A stretch of DNA of 64,000 nucleotides, taken from the NCBI RefSeq assembly GCF_030253575.1, contig NC_080568.1, forward strand, positions 31,895,001 through 31,959,000, written 5' to 3'. The DNA is from Rhododendron vialii (Eukaryota > Streptophyta > Magnoliopsida > Ericales > Ericaceae). The notes beneath the pieces were generated by a model. It was given only the letters and a program-made list of their open reading frames with translations, was not told where the DNA came from and made no database searches. Below are positions 1 to 11,255 of this stretch, one piece after another (position 1 is the first letter of the stretch; each line of letters opens with the position of its first letter). A program made the translations under genes and the position numbers.

Positions 1-231
1 CGATGATCCGAGCCGCTCAATGTGTTTAGAACGTGATTTTAAGGGTACTCGCGAGAAATCAGCAAAAAAAAAGACCGGGAAGAGCTTGATTTGAGCAGTT
101 TTATTTGAACCGTTCGATAAAATACAAACAAAAACTGCTCGGATCAAGCCCTTTCCGGTCTTTTTTTTTGTTGATTTCTCGCGGGTATCCTTAAAATCAC
201 GTTCTGAACACATTGAGCGGCTCAGATCATC
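1..231. repeat. Foldback (inverted repeat) element
   Basis: Two arms of about 110 bp (2-110 and 119-231) are near-perfect reverse complements with a loop of about 8 bp; for example GATGATCCGAGCCGCTCAAT at 2-21 is mirrored at 212-231. No coding content is seen. It may be a MITE or a hairpin small-RNA precursor. The left flank lies outside the window, so a target duplication cannot be tested. Confidence 0.85.
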
Positions 232-334
232 ACAAATTGGTCGGGAAATGGATGTCCTTGCCGTAATACGGTAAGGGCGCCTTTATAAGAAGTTTTGTGT
301 GATATGTATATGCGTAACACATGTGTCTGGAGGG

Positions 335-603
335 TAGGGCCGTAAACGAACCGAGCAGCTAGCGAGCATGGCTTGGCTTGTTTAATAAACGAGTCGAGCT
401 TGAGCTCGAGTTTTTAGCTCGTTTGGCTCGTTCGTTGGACAAAAGCTCAGCTCGATAAGGGTGGCTTGGCTCAATTAAAGATGTTTGTTTAGTAAATGAC
501 TCAGCTCGGCTCGTCAAGGCTCAAGCCAAGCTTGAGATTGAATTTTTGGCTCGTTTAGTAAACGAGCCAAGCTCAAGCCCGACTCGGCTCGTTTACAGCC
601 CTA
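335..603. mobile_element. hAT-like non-autonomous TIR element, GGCTCG-rich family, copy 1
   Basis: Begins TAGGGCCGTAAACGAACCGA and ends CTCGGCTCGTTTACAGCCCTA, which are inverted copies. The interior is made of short GGCTCGTTTAGTAAACGAGC-like palindromic units. It is flanked by CTGGAGGG (327-334) and CTGGAGAG (604-611), an 8-bp target duplication with one mismatch, as expected for hAT transposons. Related copies lie at 21115-21266 and 26912-27164. No transposase is encoded. Confidence 0.7.
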
Positions 604-604
604 C

Positions 605-607
<3 letters not shown>

Positions 608-650
<43 letters not shown>

Positions 651-654
651 GAGA
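608..654. repeat. (GA)n microsatellite
   Basis: About 23 GA units with one GACA interruption, directly after the hAT-like element; its first bases overlap the element's right-hand target duplication. Confidence 0.95.
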
Positions 655-990
655 TCTAGTAGACAGCCCACGAGATAGGAAAGTTGTTAGTTAAGAATGT
701 TGGGACATGAACAATTAATATAAGCAGTTGGTTGATGTATTGACTATGCATGTGACTGGGACGTGTAAGAAGAAATAAAGTACAGATCAAGCAGAAAAAC
801 TAAAATCAATAAGATAGCTCTGGAACAATCACATTTTAATTGCTTTGATCTGTAAATTAAAAAAGAAAAAAGAAAAAAGTGGATAAAAAAGAAGACCGAC
901 GAATTTCCCGCATTTGATTCCGAAGAAAAAGGTCTTTGGAGTGAGGCAAAAATCGCAAAGGAATATAGACAAAAGGATTGCAAAGTATAA

Positions 991-3900
991 TCATCCTCTT
1001 AGTGATCCCCCAAGCTCAATAGGTACAAGAGGAATTAAGGAATGCAGAACATCTGTTATCAGCGGTCGGTAACTCGGTTCTTGTTGTACACATAGCACCG
1101 CGACAGCAGCAACCTGTGTTCCAAGTTACGAAATTTAGTTCACAGTTAATGATTGCAAGAAATGACCAAGACGGGTTTTTTTGTGAACATGCGACAAATT
1201 GCATTCAAAAGCTCGAAGGCATTAGAAGCGATTTAACCAAGTAGATTGAACGTACTTGAAATAAGTGTTTCAAGTCCATTGAATTTCTGATCACTGGATC
1301 TACAATGTTCGGAAGCTTTGACCTGTCGGTGAGCTGAGGCATTGCCTGCTTGTTAAAAACATGGTTAGACAATAAAAGGTTCCAAAGGGGGAGTGTGAAA
1401 TTTTCACACTCCCCTTTTTGAAATCCACACTCCTTTTTTTTTGTCTTTTAACTCTTCCAAAAACTTGAATAGCCTCTGTTTGGCATTTGCTTTTTTCTAT
1501 TTGTCATTACACATTAGTCAACTTTTTCCCATTCCTTCCAAACATCTTTTACATTTCAAATTCTTTTAGTCTAGACAACTGAAACGTACAAGAAATGGAA
1601 AGAAATTCACTATAGACAAAAAGAAAAGAATTTTTCAGAAAAAATCAAAGTAAGTTGCACCAAACACACAATTGTTTGATACGATGTTTACCCATACACA
1701 CAAGTGCTTGATACGATGTTTACCCATGTAACAAGAGGAAAAAAACCAAAGAAAGTTGCACCAAACACAGAAGAGTTTGATATGATGTTTACCCATGTAA
1801 CAAGAGTAAAAAAAACTAAAGAAAGTTGCACCAAACACAGAAGTGTTTGATATGATGTTTACCCATGTAACAAGAGAATAGCAATGAGAAGACGCGGTTT
1901 TCTCCACAGGCTTTCTTCCCATCAAAAGCTCCAGAAGAATGACACCAAAAGCATAGACATCACTTTTATCCGTGAGTTTACCTGAAAATTGAATCGTCGA
2001 GATTACGCAAAGTTTTACTACTGACATTTCTAGACAACACAGCATTTGTATATGTTTGCAGCACAATTAACAGTGAAAGGTACTGAATTCAGTTTTTGGG
2101 TAATAACATACAAGAAAATATCTCCGGTGGCAGTTTTCCTGTAATTAGATGAGGTGTTGTGAACCTCATTTTCCTAATTTCCTATAATACACTATATTCA
2201 GAGTAAACTTGTTTCCCCAACAGCCCTGATATGTATCCAAGAATATGTTTGCTCTTGCAAAAAGTTGAAATTTCAGGTTAAGCTACGGTTGAAGCAAAAA
2301 ATCCGCGAAATTGCATCACAATACACGAACTTCCCTCCTAAGTCCACAACTTCACATGAATCACATCTATGTTTAAAGAGAAGCTCCCAAAAAAAGAGAG
2401 CTATAATAACAAGTTTACAGTTCAGGTAATAGCTGTCAAGACAATTGAATGTAGTTAAAAGTGATTTAGGACTTTTGCATACCATCCAAAAGGTACTCAG
2501 GGGCTACATATCCCAAAGTTCCTGAAAGCTTTATGTTCTCCTTGCTTTGGTTTCCACCAGTTATGGCAAGGCCAAAATCAGATAGCTGAATCATGGCCAA
2601 ACCGGTTAGCTACAAAGAATTATTGAACTAAACTTCAAGGAGAAATTAGGCATGTGTATTACTATAACCTTAGCATTGAAATTGGAATCCATAAGAATAT
2701 TAGATGACTTCAGATCCCTATGGATTACGGGAGGGTTGCAACGCTCATGAAGAAATTCCAATCCTCTGGTCAATCAATTAGGGGGATTTCAATGCTCAAC
2801 ATAAGAAGATAGCAAAATATGCACCGATACCAATAATAATAGACTGGTCGAACGAGATACCTAGCAACATCGAGAGCGATTTTCATCCGGAGATGCCAAG
2901 TTAAAGCGGATCCATGAGATGGACCTAAAGTATCAGTCAAAAGTAAAACTGTAAAAGTTAGAAAAGCGAAAAAGCAAAAGCAAAAGCGAATTTAGGATAC
3001 TATACATGATTATGAAGTGTACTATGTGGAAAATGAAATGCCTTTTTACCGTGCAACTGGGACTCCAAGGACCCATTATGCATCATCTCATAAACCAGAA
3101 ACCTTGTATCCCCATGAACGCAATATCCCAGTAGCGAAACTACATTCTGATGATGGATTTTACTTAACCAATCCACCTCATTCTGCATTTTTTATTCATA
3201 CGATCAAACGGGCATCGACAAACCAAAGCAAAAGGAAAGAAAACCAATACCAACATAAAGACACCAAATTCAATATCCGGACCTCAAATTCTCTTCTGGC
3301 ATCCTGGTTTCCACCATGAAGTCTTTTTACGGCCGCAAGCACGTTATCACTGAACCGAGCCTTGTACACTCGTCCGAATCCACCCTCACCCAAAACATTG
3401 TTGTCCTGAAAATTGTTTGTTGCAGCTACTAACAACTGATACTCAATAAAAGCAACAGACCCCTTCTTGCCAGCCATTCTCGAAGAATTGAATCTACCCA
3501 AAATTGGACCAAGTGAAAGTCCTTTCGCAGCATCTTCAAATAGGCATTTCAAAAAGATGAGAAAAAACAACACAAGAGGAAAAGTGAATGAGACTTTGAT
3601 TGATATACTAATAAAGAAGGTACCCTGGCTATGTTGGCTTTTGGAATTGGATTTCTTCAAGTTTTTCCGTCTATAGATACAGAAACAAAATAGAGACAGC
3701 AGAATTCCACCAAGAAGGCTAGAAGCAGCAATGAGTGCTATAAGGATTCTCTTATTCAAATCCTGGTGGTGCACTATTTTAACCTCTGGCACTCCTGCTT
3801 TCAAAAGTATTCACAAATAATGAGTTTCAGCCTATCAAAAGTCAATTTGGAAACAAACCTTTGGCCTCATGAATTAACAGAACCCTAACTCCACCCCAAT

Positions 3901-4518
3901 CTAATCCAAGGGAGAAAGAGAGAGAAAGAGTAAGAGAACACCTAAATTACCCTGTTGTTGCCTAAACAAATCTTTGGCCTCATAAACTGTTTCTAAAAAC
4001 AAAAACGTTTCTTTTTTGAGGGACTAATTTTTGAGAAGTCAAAACATTATCTCTGTGGCTTTTGTCAAAATGTTTTTTTATCACAAAAAATCTTCAAAAT
4101 GGTATTGTGAAAAACTGCTCCCCAAATACTTACCCAGAAAGAGAAAACTGTTCCCTACACAAAGTTTTTGTCCCAAATTGAGAATAGAAAACAGAAACAA
4201 ATCAATACCAAAACAGTTGGGTCTTACATTACCAGATGCAAATGGTGGAAATGCAATGACCCCACAAAAGAAACTATGAACAAAACTAATAAACCCACAA
4301 ATAAAAGGAAATGAATAGGCAAAGTTGGGTTATTTGTTACCTGGAGAGTGAGCTGCCATTTCTGAAGGGATTTGAGATGAGGGCTGTTTCTCAGTTGGAA
4401 TGAGTGGCTCAGAAGCTGCGGGAAGAGGAGGGTCTGGCCAGACTGGCCTGGCATAAGCTGAAACCCAGCTGGAACTAGCAAAAACCCATATGGGTATTAC
4501 CAGAACAAGAAGATTCAT
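991..4518 (-). CDS. Receptor-like serine/threonine protein kinase (At1g80640-type), 442 aa, 10 exons
   Basis: A plasma-membrane receptor-like kinase with a short extracellular part, one membrane span and a cytosolic kinase. Exons with GT-AG borders and matching phases: 4341-4518, 3624-3794, 3283-3533, 3050-3182, 2861-2924, 2669-2765, 2483-2585, 1863-1981, 1256-1345, 991-1113. Signal peptide about 1-22; proline-rich ectodomain to about 74; transmembrane 76-100; kinase about 160-432. All catalytic landmarks are present: glycine loop [12 protein letters not shown] (164-175), Lys186, helix-C Glu202, HRDLKSSN (281-288), DFG (301-303), APE (326-328); an active kinase is therefore expected. No ligand-binding domain is recognisable, so the signal is unknown. 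The ATG at 4518 gives the signal peptide and lies in a CT-rich leader on the opposite strand. The C-terminus [10 protein letters not shown] is in the family position. The intron before exon 9 carries tandem copies of the exon-8 donor (see 1676-1877). Confidence 0.93.
1377..1418. repeat. Short perfect-stem hairpin in kinase intron
   Basis: AAAGGGGAGTGTGAAA-type arms (about 17 bp) face each other with almost no loop, in the intron upstream (plus-strand right) of exon 1256-1345. It may be a MITE remnant; no function is implied by the sequence. Confidence 0.6.
1676..1877 (-). repeat. Tandem repeat (about 70 bp) carrying copies of a 5' splice site
   Basis: The 3' end of kinase exon 8 and its donor (minus strand CTCTTGTTACATGGGTAAAC) recur at intervals of 70 and 69 bp; the exon-proximal copy is the one used in phase. 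A shorter 32-bp repeat (1681-1694 versus 1713-1726) adds a fourth ATGTTTACCCA donor-like site. Reading into the copies extends the exon frame for about 90 codons before a stop. Confidence 0.85.
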
Positions 4519-7343
4519 GTTCTTCTCTTTGGATAAAAATGGCACAACACAAGACAACAAATGTTCTAAAGAGAGAGAAAGGGGCAATCCTTTTTCTACC
4601 AGTTTTGAATTTGTTTGGGCAGTGCCCAGTGGTAGGAGTATAGAATATCTGTGTTTCTCTCTCTACTCTCTCTCTCTCTCTCTCCTTGTTTCTTTTTTTC
4701 TTTTACGATGTGCAATATGGGACAAAACACTGGTGCAGGGACAAGTCAGAAAAGTGATTTTGCTTTATTCAAGAAAGGAGAGCGAGGCAAAAAAAAATGC
4801 ACAGGAATCATGTAGCAGTTATTAAAAGGAGGGGAGAACACTCCCACGAATTAAGAGACTCACGTATGTTATCGTGTGCGTACGTACCCTGTATAATTAT
4901 ATACGCTGCAAAAATGGAGAGTCGTTGCTCTTCGTGGGTAGTATTCATATCATTCAGTGCTCTTGATGCACTGAATCATTGTACATTCATTGGGCTTTCT
5001 GCTTTTTGCTTTTTTTATTTTTTTATCCAAGCTTTTTTCTTTTTTTTAGGAAATGAAAAATACTAGTATATTCGAAATCATTCGAGCAATGGCAGAAACA
5101 CGTGTTTAAAAGACACAACTTGTAGTATTTCAGAGTCATTAAATGACCATGAGCCCATTTATATCAAACGGCTCCTGACAGAGTTGTAGCCGGAGTTAAA
5201 ATTTTAACCTTGTATTTTCAGGCCTTTTGTATTCATATACTAAACAAGTCCCAAAAATACAATTATATAGCTCATAGGGCTTACAAACCAGATACAACAA
5301 ATGACCTATTGAAGATTACTATGGCAAGATACAACATTGTGTTCCTGAAAGAGAAGGAAAATTTCTCATCAATTAGACTTTTTGGATACCTTTTCAGATA
5401 TTTGTGTTGTGTCAATAATATATGCATTCTTGCTAGTTTTATCAACATTGTCCAATTTGCACAACCAGAAAACCCTGGAATAAATGGCCAAGAAAATGAG
5501 CTGGATTATCCTCAAAAATAACAGGGCAAGTTTTGAAACCACCACTGTCAAATCAGATTGAAAATCATGTCACCTGTGTAAGGAGCTAGAGAATCAATTT
5601 TTTATTTTATTTTTCATTTACATGCTTTGAATGAGGCCTCAATCTGAGTTTCACAAAATGTACAAATTCATTGGAAATTAATTTCATCACATGATCTGTC
5701 ACTTTCAGTTCAATCCCAATCAGGATATATCACAAAATTAATTCTTTATATAGTATGTTTTCGATAGCTAGTCATGGAAATTTCTGTTTTAGTATCCTCA
5801 CCCCATCTACCTGCCCAACCACCATCACATCCTCCTCACAATGTGTATGGCGGCCAAGATTTACAAGTACTCTCATTCAATCTAATGGAGGATCTTTTTT
5901 CGTTTTTACTCTTTCGACTCTGAACATAATGTCTGTTATAAGATTCTTATACAATTATATATCTTCAAACAATCTATTTCGATTCGGAGGTTGGGGTCCA
6001 AACAGGTCTCATCGGTTTAGCTCTGTATTTCTGAACAAGCCACTCTCTCTCGCTTTTGTGGAGATTTGAACCGTTGAGGGGTTGGGGAGGATTGTCAGTG
6101 AACTGTATGATTACCTGAGATCGCGGTGCTGGCAATAGATGGTGTTTGTTGACTTCCAAATGATACAAATATATGTGTATATATTACTCTCCATATGTGG
6201 ATATAAAGAGGAGAGGATGGAGGGACTAGAAGAAGGGTTAGGTAATGTGGTATGTGATAGGGACAAGCTTGCAAGTGGGGACAAATGGGAACGGCGGAAA
6301 CTAGGGTGGCAATGGTAGCGACGTTGGCAATTTCGGGCTGAGCAGGTTTGAGAATGAAAAAAGGATGGTTATTACAAGATAGTTGGGGGACTAAGGTCTC
6401 ATTCCGCTAAGGTTATTGTTTTTTAGACTTGATTAATTTGGTGTTGGTAATGAGAAAAGAAGGGGGTGTGAATATAATTTCCAGCGAGTCATAAAGTAAA
6501 AGACAAATATACCCTTGTGGAATCAAACAATGTGGAGCTAACAAATGTGTCCGTGACAAGAAAACCACCCTATATTCGAGGGTTTGACATGTACTCCTAT
6601 GTAGGAGCAAAACACAACAACCTCCTAGATTTTTCTGAAAATAAATACATTCCCACAAAGGCAGTAGTTATAAAGATGGATCCAACTGTATGAGATAAGG
6701 AAAAAAGGTTAGTAAAATGTCTTAGTCAGATCTCTTGTAGGGTAACCCACATCAAAAAGGACTTGTAATCTAGTGTGCCTTTTTTTACGACGGTCAGGGT
6801 GTATGGGCCAATATATGCGCGTTTGGATTATTCTCTTCTCCGGTCAACGGCAGGTCATCCATGTCGAAACTAGGGGATTCAAAGGGATTTCTCTTTTGCG
6901 ACCTGATCCCAAAATGTTGCCAAATTTCGAATTTAGAACACTTGAGTTTGCAGCTCATGCCTATCGTCACGTGAGCTATCCCATAGGTTCTAGTGTGCCT
7001 TTCAAACTCCACCAGATAAGCAGCAAAATAACCAAATACTAATACTCTTAGAGAAAAATGATTTCACTACTCACCTTAAATCAATGCAAACTTTTTATTT
7101 TTGTCTTTCATTCATGTAAAATTACCATTCATTTATTAGCTCTCTGTTTTTCACACATGTGAAAGGCCAATCTTGTACTTTAAGGAGAGTATGGATTACA
7201 AAAGACGAGCAATGGTAGGAACTCAATTTTAGAACATAATTGTGTTCAGACCGTTTAATACATCGACCACATGCATCAAACGATTCTTGACACAGTTAAG
7301 TTCATAATTTGTGAGAAATGCAGATGGATAAAAAGGGAAGGCC
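4519..7343. other. Intergenic region upstream of the kinase; no gene seen
   Basis: Contains the kinase leader and promoter region, with a (CT)n tract around 4662-4683 and AT-rich DNA. Open frames here (for example 5755-6069 plus and 6413-6658 minus) show no family signature and no credible splice partners. A run of T-rich sequence lies at 5000-5050. Confidence 0.5.
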
Positions 7344-7480
7344 AAAATCACTTCCCCACGTGTGGGTGTGCTACTTATGGGCAATGCAAATAGCCAGATA
7401 ATGCTACTAAAATCACTTTCCTACATTAGGTATATATATGCTACTTATGGGCAATGCCAGTAGCCAGATAATGCTACTAA
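7344..7480. repeat. Two-copy tandem duplication, unit about 67-70 bp
   Basis: AAAATCACTT... followed by TGCTACTTATGGGCAATGC and TAGCCAGATAATGCTACTAA occurs twice (about 7344-7408 and 7409-7480) with few differences. No coding content. Confidence 0.85.
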
Positions 7481-8955
7481 GTACTAACTAGTATAAGTAA
7501 GATTCGATTGGAATTTTTAAAAGTGGGTAAATAATTCAGGAGTCCGGATCAGCTTACGCGCACCTCGACTAATTCTGAGAAATCAATCACACCGCCCACC
7601 TGCAGGGTACCAGTTAAAGACTTAATTAAAGCCGAAGTAAAACTCTGTATGAACTCAACCCAAATGAGTTGATTGCACCCGAGAAGTTTCGAACTTGAGA
7701 TTTTAAAAAGGAGCAAACTCCAAAAGTATAAGTATTTTAAGTTTATGCACAGTAAGATGCACAATTCCGAGACGCAGCATGTGCATGTTAGTTTGACTTC
7801 TGTTTGTAAACGTACAAACAATAATTAGAGGATTGATAATGTTAATAGTCTCATCATATAATTAGCATGATAATGTAGGTAAAAGAGGTTGTCAACTATG
7901 TAGCTAAACTGCACAGTGGATAAATAATTAATTCCTGAGATAGAACTACAGTTCCAATTATGATAAATTCCTGAAAACAACCAAAGCTGCTACGGAAACC
8001 GACGGGGAAACAGGGCAAAGAGCAGGCGAGATCAATAGAAACCATCAAGAAGATGATAAAATCTGAACAAAGATGATCACTTTGTACAATAAACTGAGAG
8101 TATAAAATCCCCTTTTCCCCAATCAGCCAAACCAACAAAATATACACAAAACAAGGAGAAACAATCAAGAAAAGAAGGGAAACAAATGAGGCAAAAGATT
8201 TTCATGTGATTATCCAGTTGTGTAACTGAGAGTCTATTAACGGATCACACCAGTTTCCACAACGTGTCAAAATGAAGAATTAGTACAGATTAAATCGGCC
8301 GCTGCGTATATAGCATGTGTTTATAACCTAGAGTCTGCATTACCAATTCCCTTAACGCGTGCCCCTATCAGTTTGGCATTGAGGAAAGAAACAGAAGAAG
8401 ATGAGAATGTAAACAATATTTTGTACAGTGAACTGTGAATTAAGAGCCCCTTTCCCCGATTTTCATTCTTGATAGATCAGAAATCCATTGTTTTCAAGAA
8501 GAACTGGACTTAATTGGGCCCAACTGCCCCATAACCAACCATCTACTAGACTACTCATGAGTACTCCAATTTGGGCCAAGAAAACCCAAGATGAAACCAA
8601 TTTGGGCCAAGATGAAACCCATTTGGGCCCAACTGCCCCATAACAAAATGAGTAATAATAATAAAACCACTAAAAAGGACTAGTAATTTCCACATTTATT
8701 TTTCTATGTGAGCCATTCTGTATTTTTTTTCCTTAATATGATCATTGGCTCATTTTTTTAGACATGATAATGCAGTAAATTTCACATTACGTATAAAAAA
8801 ATAATATTGTAAATTTAAATGACTAGGAATTAAAAAGGCAAAATTTTAGAGGGCCAAATAGGGAGTCAAATATCAATTTTTCATTCAAAAAAGGAGAAAT
8901 CTCATGCGTGTTCACCTATTATTGAGAAGACATGCTATTTTTTTCCCTAATAGGC
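7481..8955. other. Intergenic, no gene seen; local TTGGGCCCAACTGCCCCATA repeats
   Basis: AT-rich non-coding DNA. TTGGGCCCAACTGCCCCATA occurs at about 8515 and 8622, with a degenerate relative near 10226-10290. Two loosely similar A-rich stretches (about 8030-8130 and 8395-8465) also look like an old duplication. Confidence 0.5.
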
Positions 8956-8959
8956 CAGA

Positions 8960-9720
8960 TTTATCATAGAATTCTTTAATTCACCTAACGTATTCTTCCT
9001 CTGATTATCTTTAACCTCAAATTAAGAAGAAAAAAATGATTAAATTGAGACTAAAAACAAGGAGGAAAAAAAAAACTGTCCAGCGGGATTGTTGTGCCTC
9101 CGAGGGACAAGAGATGTGTTGTTCCCTTTCAAATGGTTACCATTTTCCGGTGAATGAATTAATATGAGAAAAAATCACATTTTGGGTGACTTGCGAAGTT
9201 TGTCATGTTCCCCAAAATTGATCGGACGACTCAAGTGTTCTTGACAAAAAAATAGTCATAATTTAAAAATAAAATTTACAAAATGGTTTCTCCATAGACC
9301 CTTGATAACACCCATTTGAATGGCACAATGCTCTACTGCTCCTCGAGGCAGGACCAGCTCCAAAAAAAACATTCTCCAAGAAAACAAACCCCAAACCCTC
9401 CCACCTTATGAAAGATAAAACTCCAGGGTTTTGGCTAAGTAAGTATGAGAAAGTAACTAAAGGGTTTGCTTCTTCTAAGAGGTTGCAAGTACGAATCCCG
9501 TGAAGCCCAAACACTCCAAATCCTTAGGGCCACTGGAGGCTTGCTCCGTTCTTGACTTCAAGGTCCCAGAATTAGTCGATTAGTCGAAGTGCGCGCAAAC
9601 TGATTCGAACATCCAGTTATTAAAAATACTTACAAAAGATAGTAGTACAAAGTAAATAAAGTCCCAATGTGCTCATTTGGAAAAAGTAACAAGAAGGTCA
9701 AATCTTCCTAAGGTACACCA
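8960..9720 (+). repeat. Dispersed segmental duplication, copy 1 (contains SINE remnant)
   Basis: This stretch resembles 10340-11255 along its length: shared blocks include the GGGACAAGAG...TTGTTCCCTTTC run, the GAATGGCACAAT block (9317 and 10721), and the closing CATTTGG/CATTTGA...AAAGTAACAAGAA block (9677 and 11214). Divergence and indels indicate an old event. Confidence 0.75.
9431..9628 (+). mobile_element. tRNA-derived SINE, degenerate copy
   Basis: Degenerate A-box-like TTTTGGCTAAGTAAG near 9434, B-box-like CAAGTACGAATCCCG near 9486, then a family-typical body with GGGCCACTGGAGGCTTG, ATTAGTCGA...GTGCGCGCAAACTG and an A-rich end. Related to the copy at 39381-39556. It lies inside the duplicated segment. 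Confidence 0.65.
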
Positions 9721-9786
9721 ATAAATTATTCCCTTGTACTGTGTACATCTTCAACTTGAAGATGAAGCGGTATCCATGGAAGGCTT

Positions 9787-10110
9787 GAACTCGTGGTTTG
9801 GAGACGCGAGGTAAAAGCACCACGACTATAATTTTGAAAGATTGCAACCTCGTACGTTGGGGACGGGAGGGAGGTTCCGAGGTTGTGGCCTTGTGAATTC
9901 GCGTTCCGTAGTCGCAACCGTGGCTTTAGAGTTATGCCGTTCCGGTGGATCTGGTCTCACATTTTGGAAACGGGGGGTTGGACTTTGGAGCACCACGACT
10001 TTAGAACTAAACGCCGCCAGTTTTGAGAGATTCTGACCTCGCACGTTGGAGACCGGAGGTCGTGGGAGAGTCGGATCACAGCTTTAGTGTTATGCGGCGC
10101 CGTTTGGATA
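9787..10110. repeat. GC-rich imperfect tandem repeat, two units of about 160-190 bp
   Basis: GCACCACGACT (9817 and 9990), ACCTCG(T/C)ACGTTGG (9848 and 10037) and GCTTTAG(A/T)GTTATGC (9923 and 10080) recur in the same order. It is more GC-rich than its surroundings and separates the two copies of the larger duplication. Its open frames are products of base composition. Confidence 0.65.
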
Positions 10111-10339
10111 TATACGGATCTCATTCCGTGGTCGAATCTCCCGTAACTTGTGATCTACGCCACGCAAAATCTACTTTTCTTATGATGGACATTCCCCCTG
10201 GTCCACAAGCCCAACACGAAACCTATTTGGGCCGAACTGGCCCACAACCATCTACTAACCGGGCCGAACTGGTCCACAACCATCTTCAAAAAACCCATTG
10301 AAATGGTTTCGTTTTTTCAACATAAAATGATGATAATGT

Positions 10340-11255
10340 TTGTAAATCATGGATTTTTTTCTCCACCGCACGTAGTCTTCCTCTCACTATCTTTAACCTA
10401 AAATTTGGCAAAAATTAAGTAAGTTGAGACTAAAAATAAGAAGGAAGAAAACGGACTAGGGGATTGTTATGCCCGCGAGAGACAAGAGCTAACATGTTGT
10501 TCCCTTTCAGATGGACACCATTTTTCGGATGTATGAATTAATTTGATCGAAAAATTACATTTTGGGCGACTCGTGAAGTTTGTCACGTACACCGAAAATG
10601 GGATCGATCGGACGACTCGACATGAATGAAAGACGTGTTCTTGGAAAAAAAAAATAGTCGTAATGCAAAGATTAAATTTACGAAATGACTTTCTTCATAA
10701 ACCCGTGGTAACACCCATTTGAATGGCACAATAATCTATGATTCCTTGAGGCACACCAAGACTCATCTCCAAAAAAAAATACACTTTCTCCAATGAAAAC
10801 AAACCCCTAAACCCTCCCACCTCATGAAAGCTAAAATCTCATGGGGTTTGGCCAAGTAGGTCCGAGAAATCAACGCCCCTTGTTACAACTCGCTCCAACT
10901 GATCTGTTAACCCTTTAGCCTAATTACATGACTCAAAAGATTAACCTCAAGTTCTACGGTAGCTGTTTGGGTTTCCTTATATATCGAATCCAATTTCGAT
11001 ATTTCATCGATGTGGGATTGGGTTGTCACACCACTAGACATTTGCACCGTCGTTGGGTTGCCACACCACTGGACATTTGCACCGTCGTTAACTTCAATTT
11101 TCAAGATGAAATTAGTCGATGTGCGAGTAAGCTGGTCTAGACACCCCCTTTTAAAATAAAATAAAAAACTTATGAAAGATAAATACGAACAAATAAGTTC
11201 CAATGTGGTCATTTGACAAAAGTAACAAGAAAGTCAAATTTTCCTGTAGGTATAG
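10340..11255 (+). repeat. Dispersed segmental duplication, copy 2 (contains SINE remnant)
   Basis: Partner of 8960-9720. This copy keeps a better SINE A box (GGGTTTGGCCAAGTAGG near 10847), while the SINE middle is replaced by unrelated sequence and a 35-bp tandem pair before the SINE tail AATTAGTCGATGTGCGAGTA near 11110. Confidence 0.75.
11020..11089. repeat. 35-bp tandem duplication
   Basis: GGGTTGTCACACCACTAGAC with its continuation through CATTTGCACCGTCGTT is present twice back to back (11020-11054, 11055-11089), differing at two positions. Located inside the SINE remnant. Confidence 0.9.

Noticed and set aside
1635-2066. Long minus-strand frame continuing kinase exon 8 for about 90 codons
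   Set aside because: The extension is the tandem-repeated intron; the family protein continues with the exon at 1256-1345, which joins in phase 0 from the donor at 1862.
3017-3319. 100-codon plus-strand frame
   Set aside because: Antisense to kinase exons 3 and 4; no independent support.
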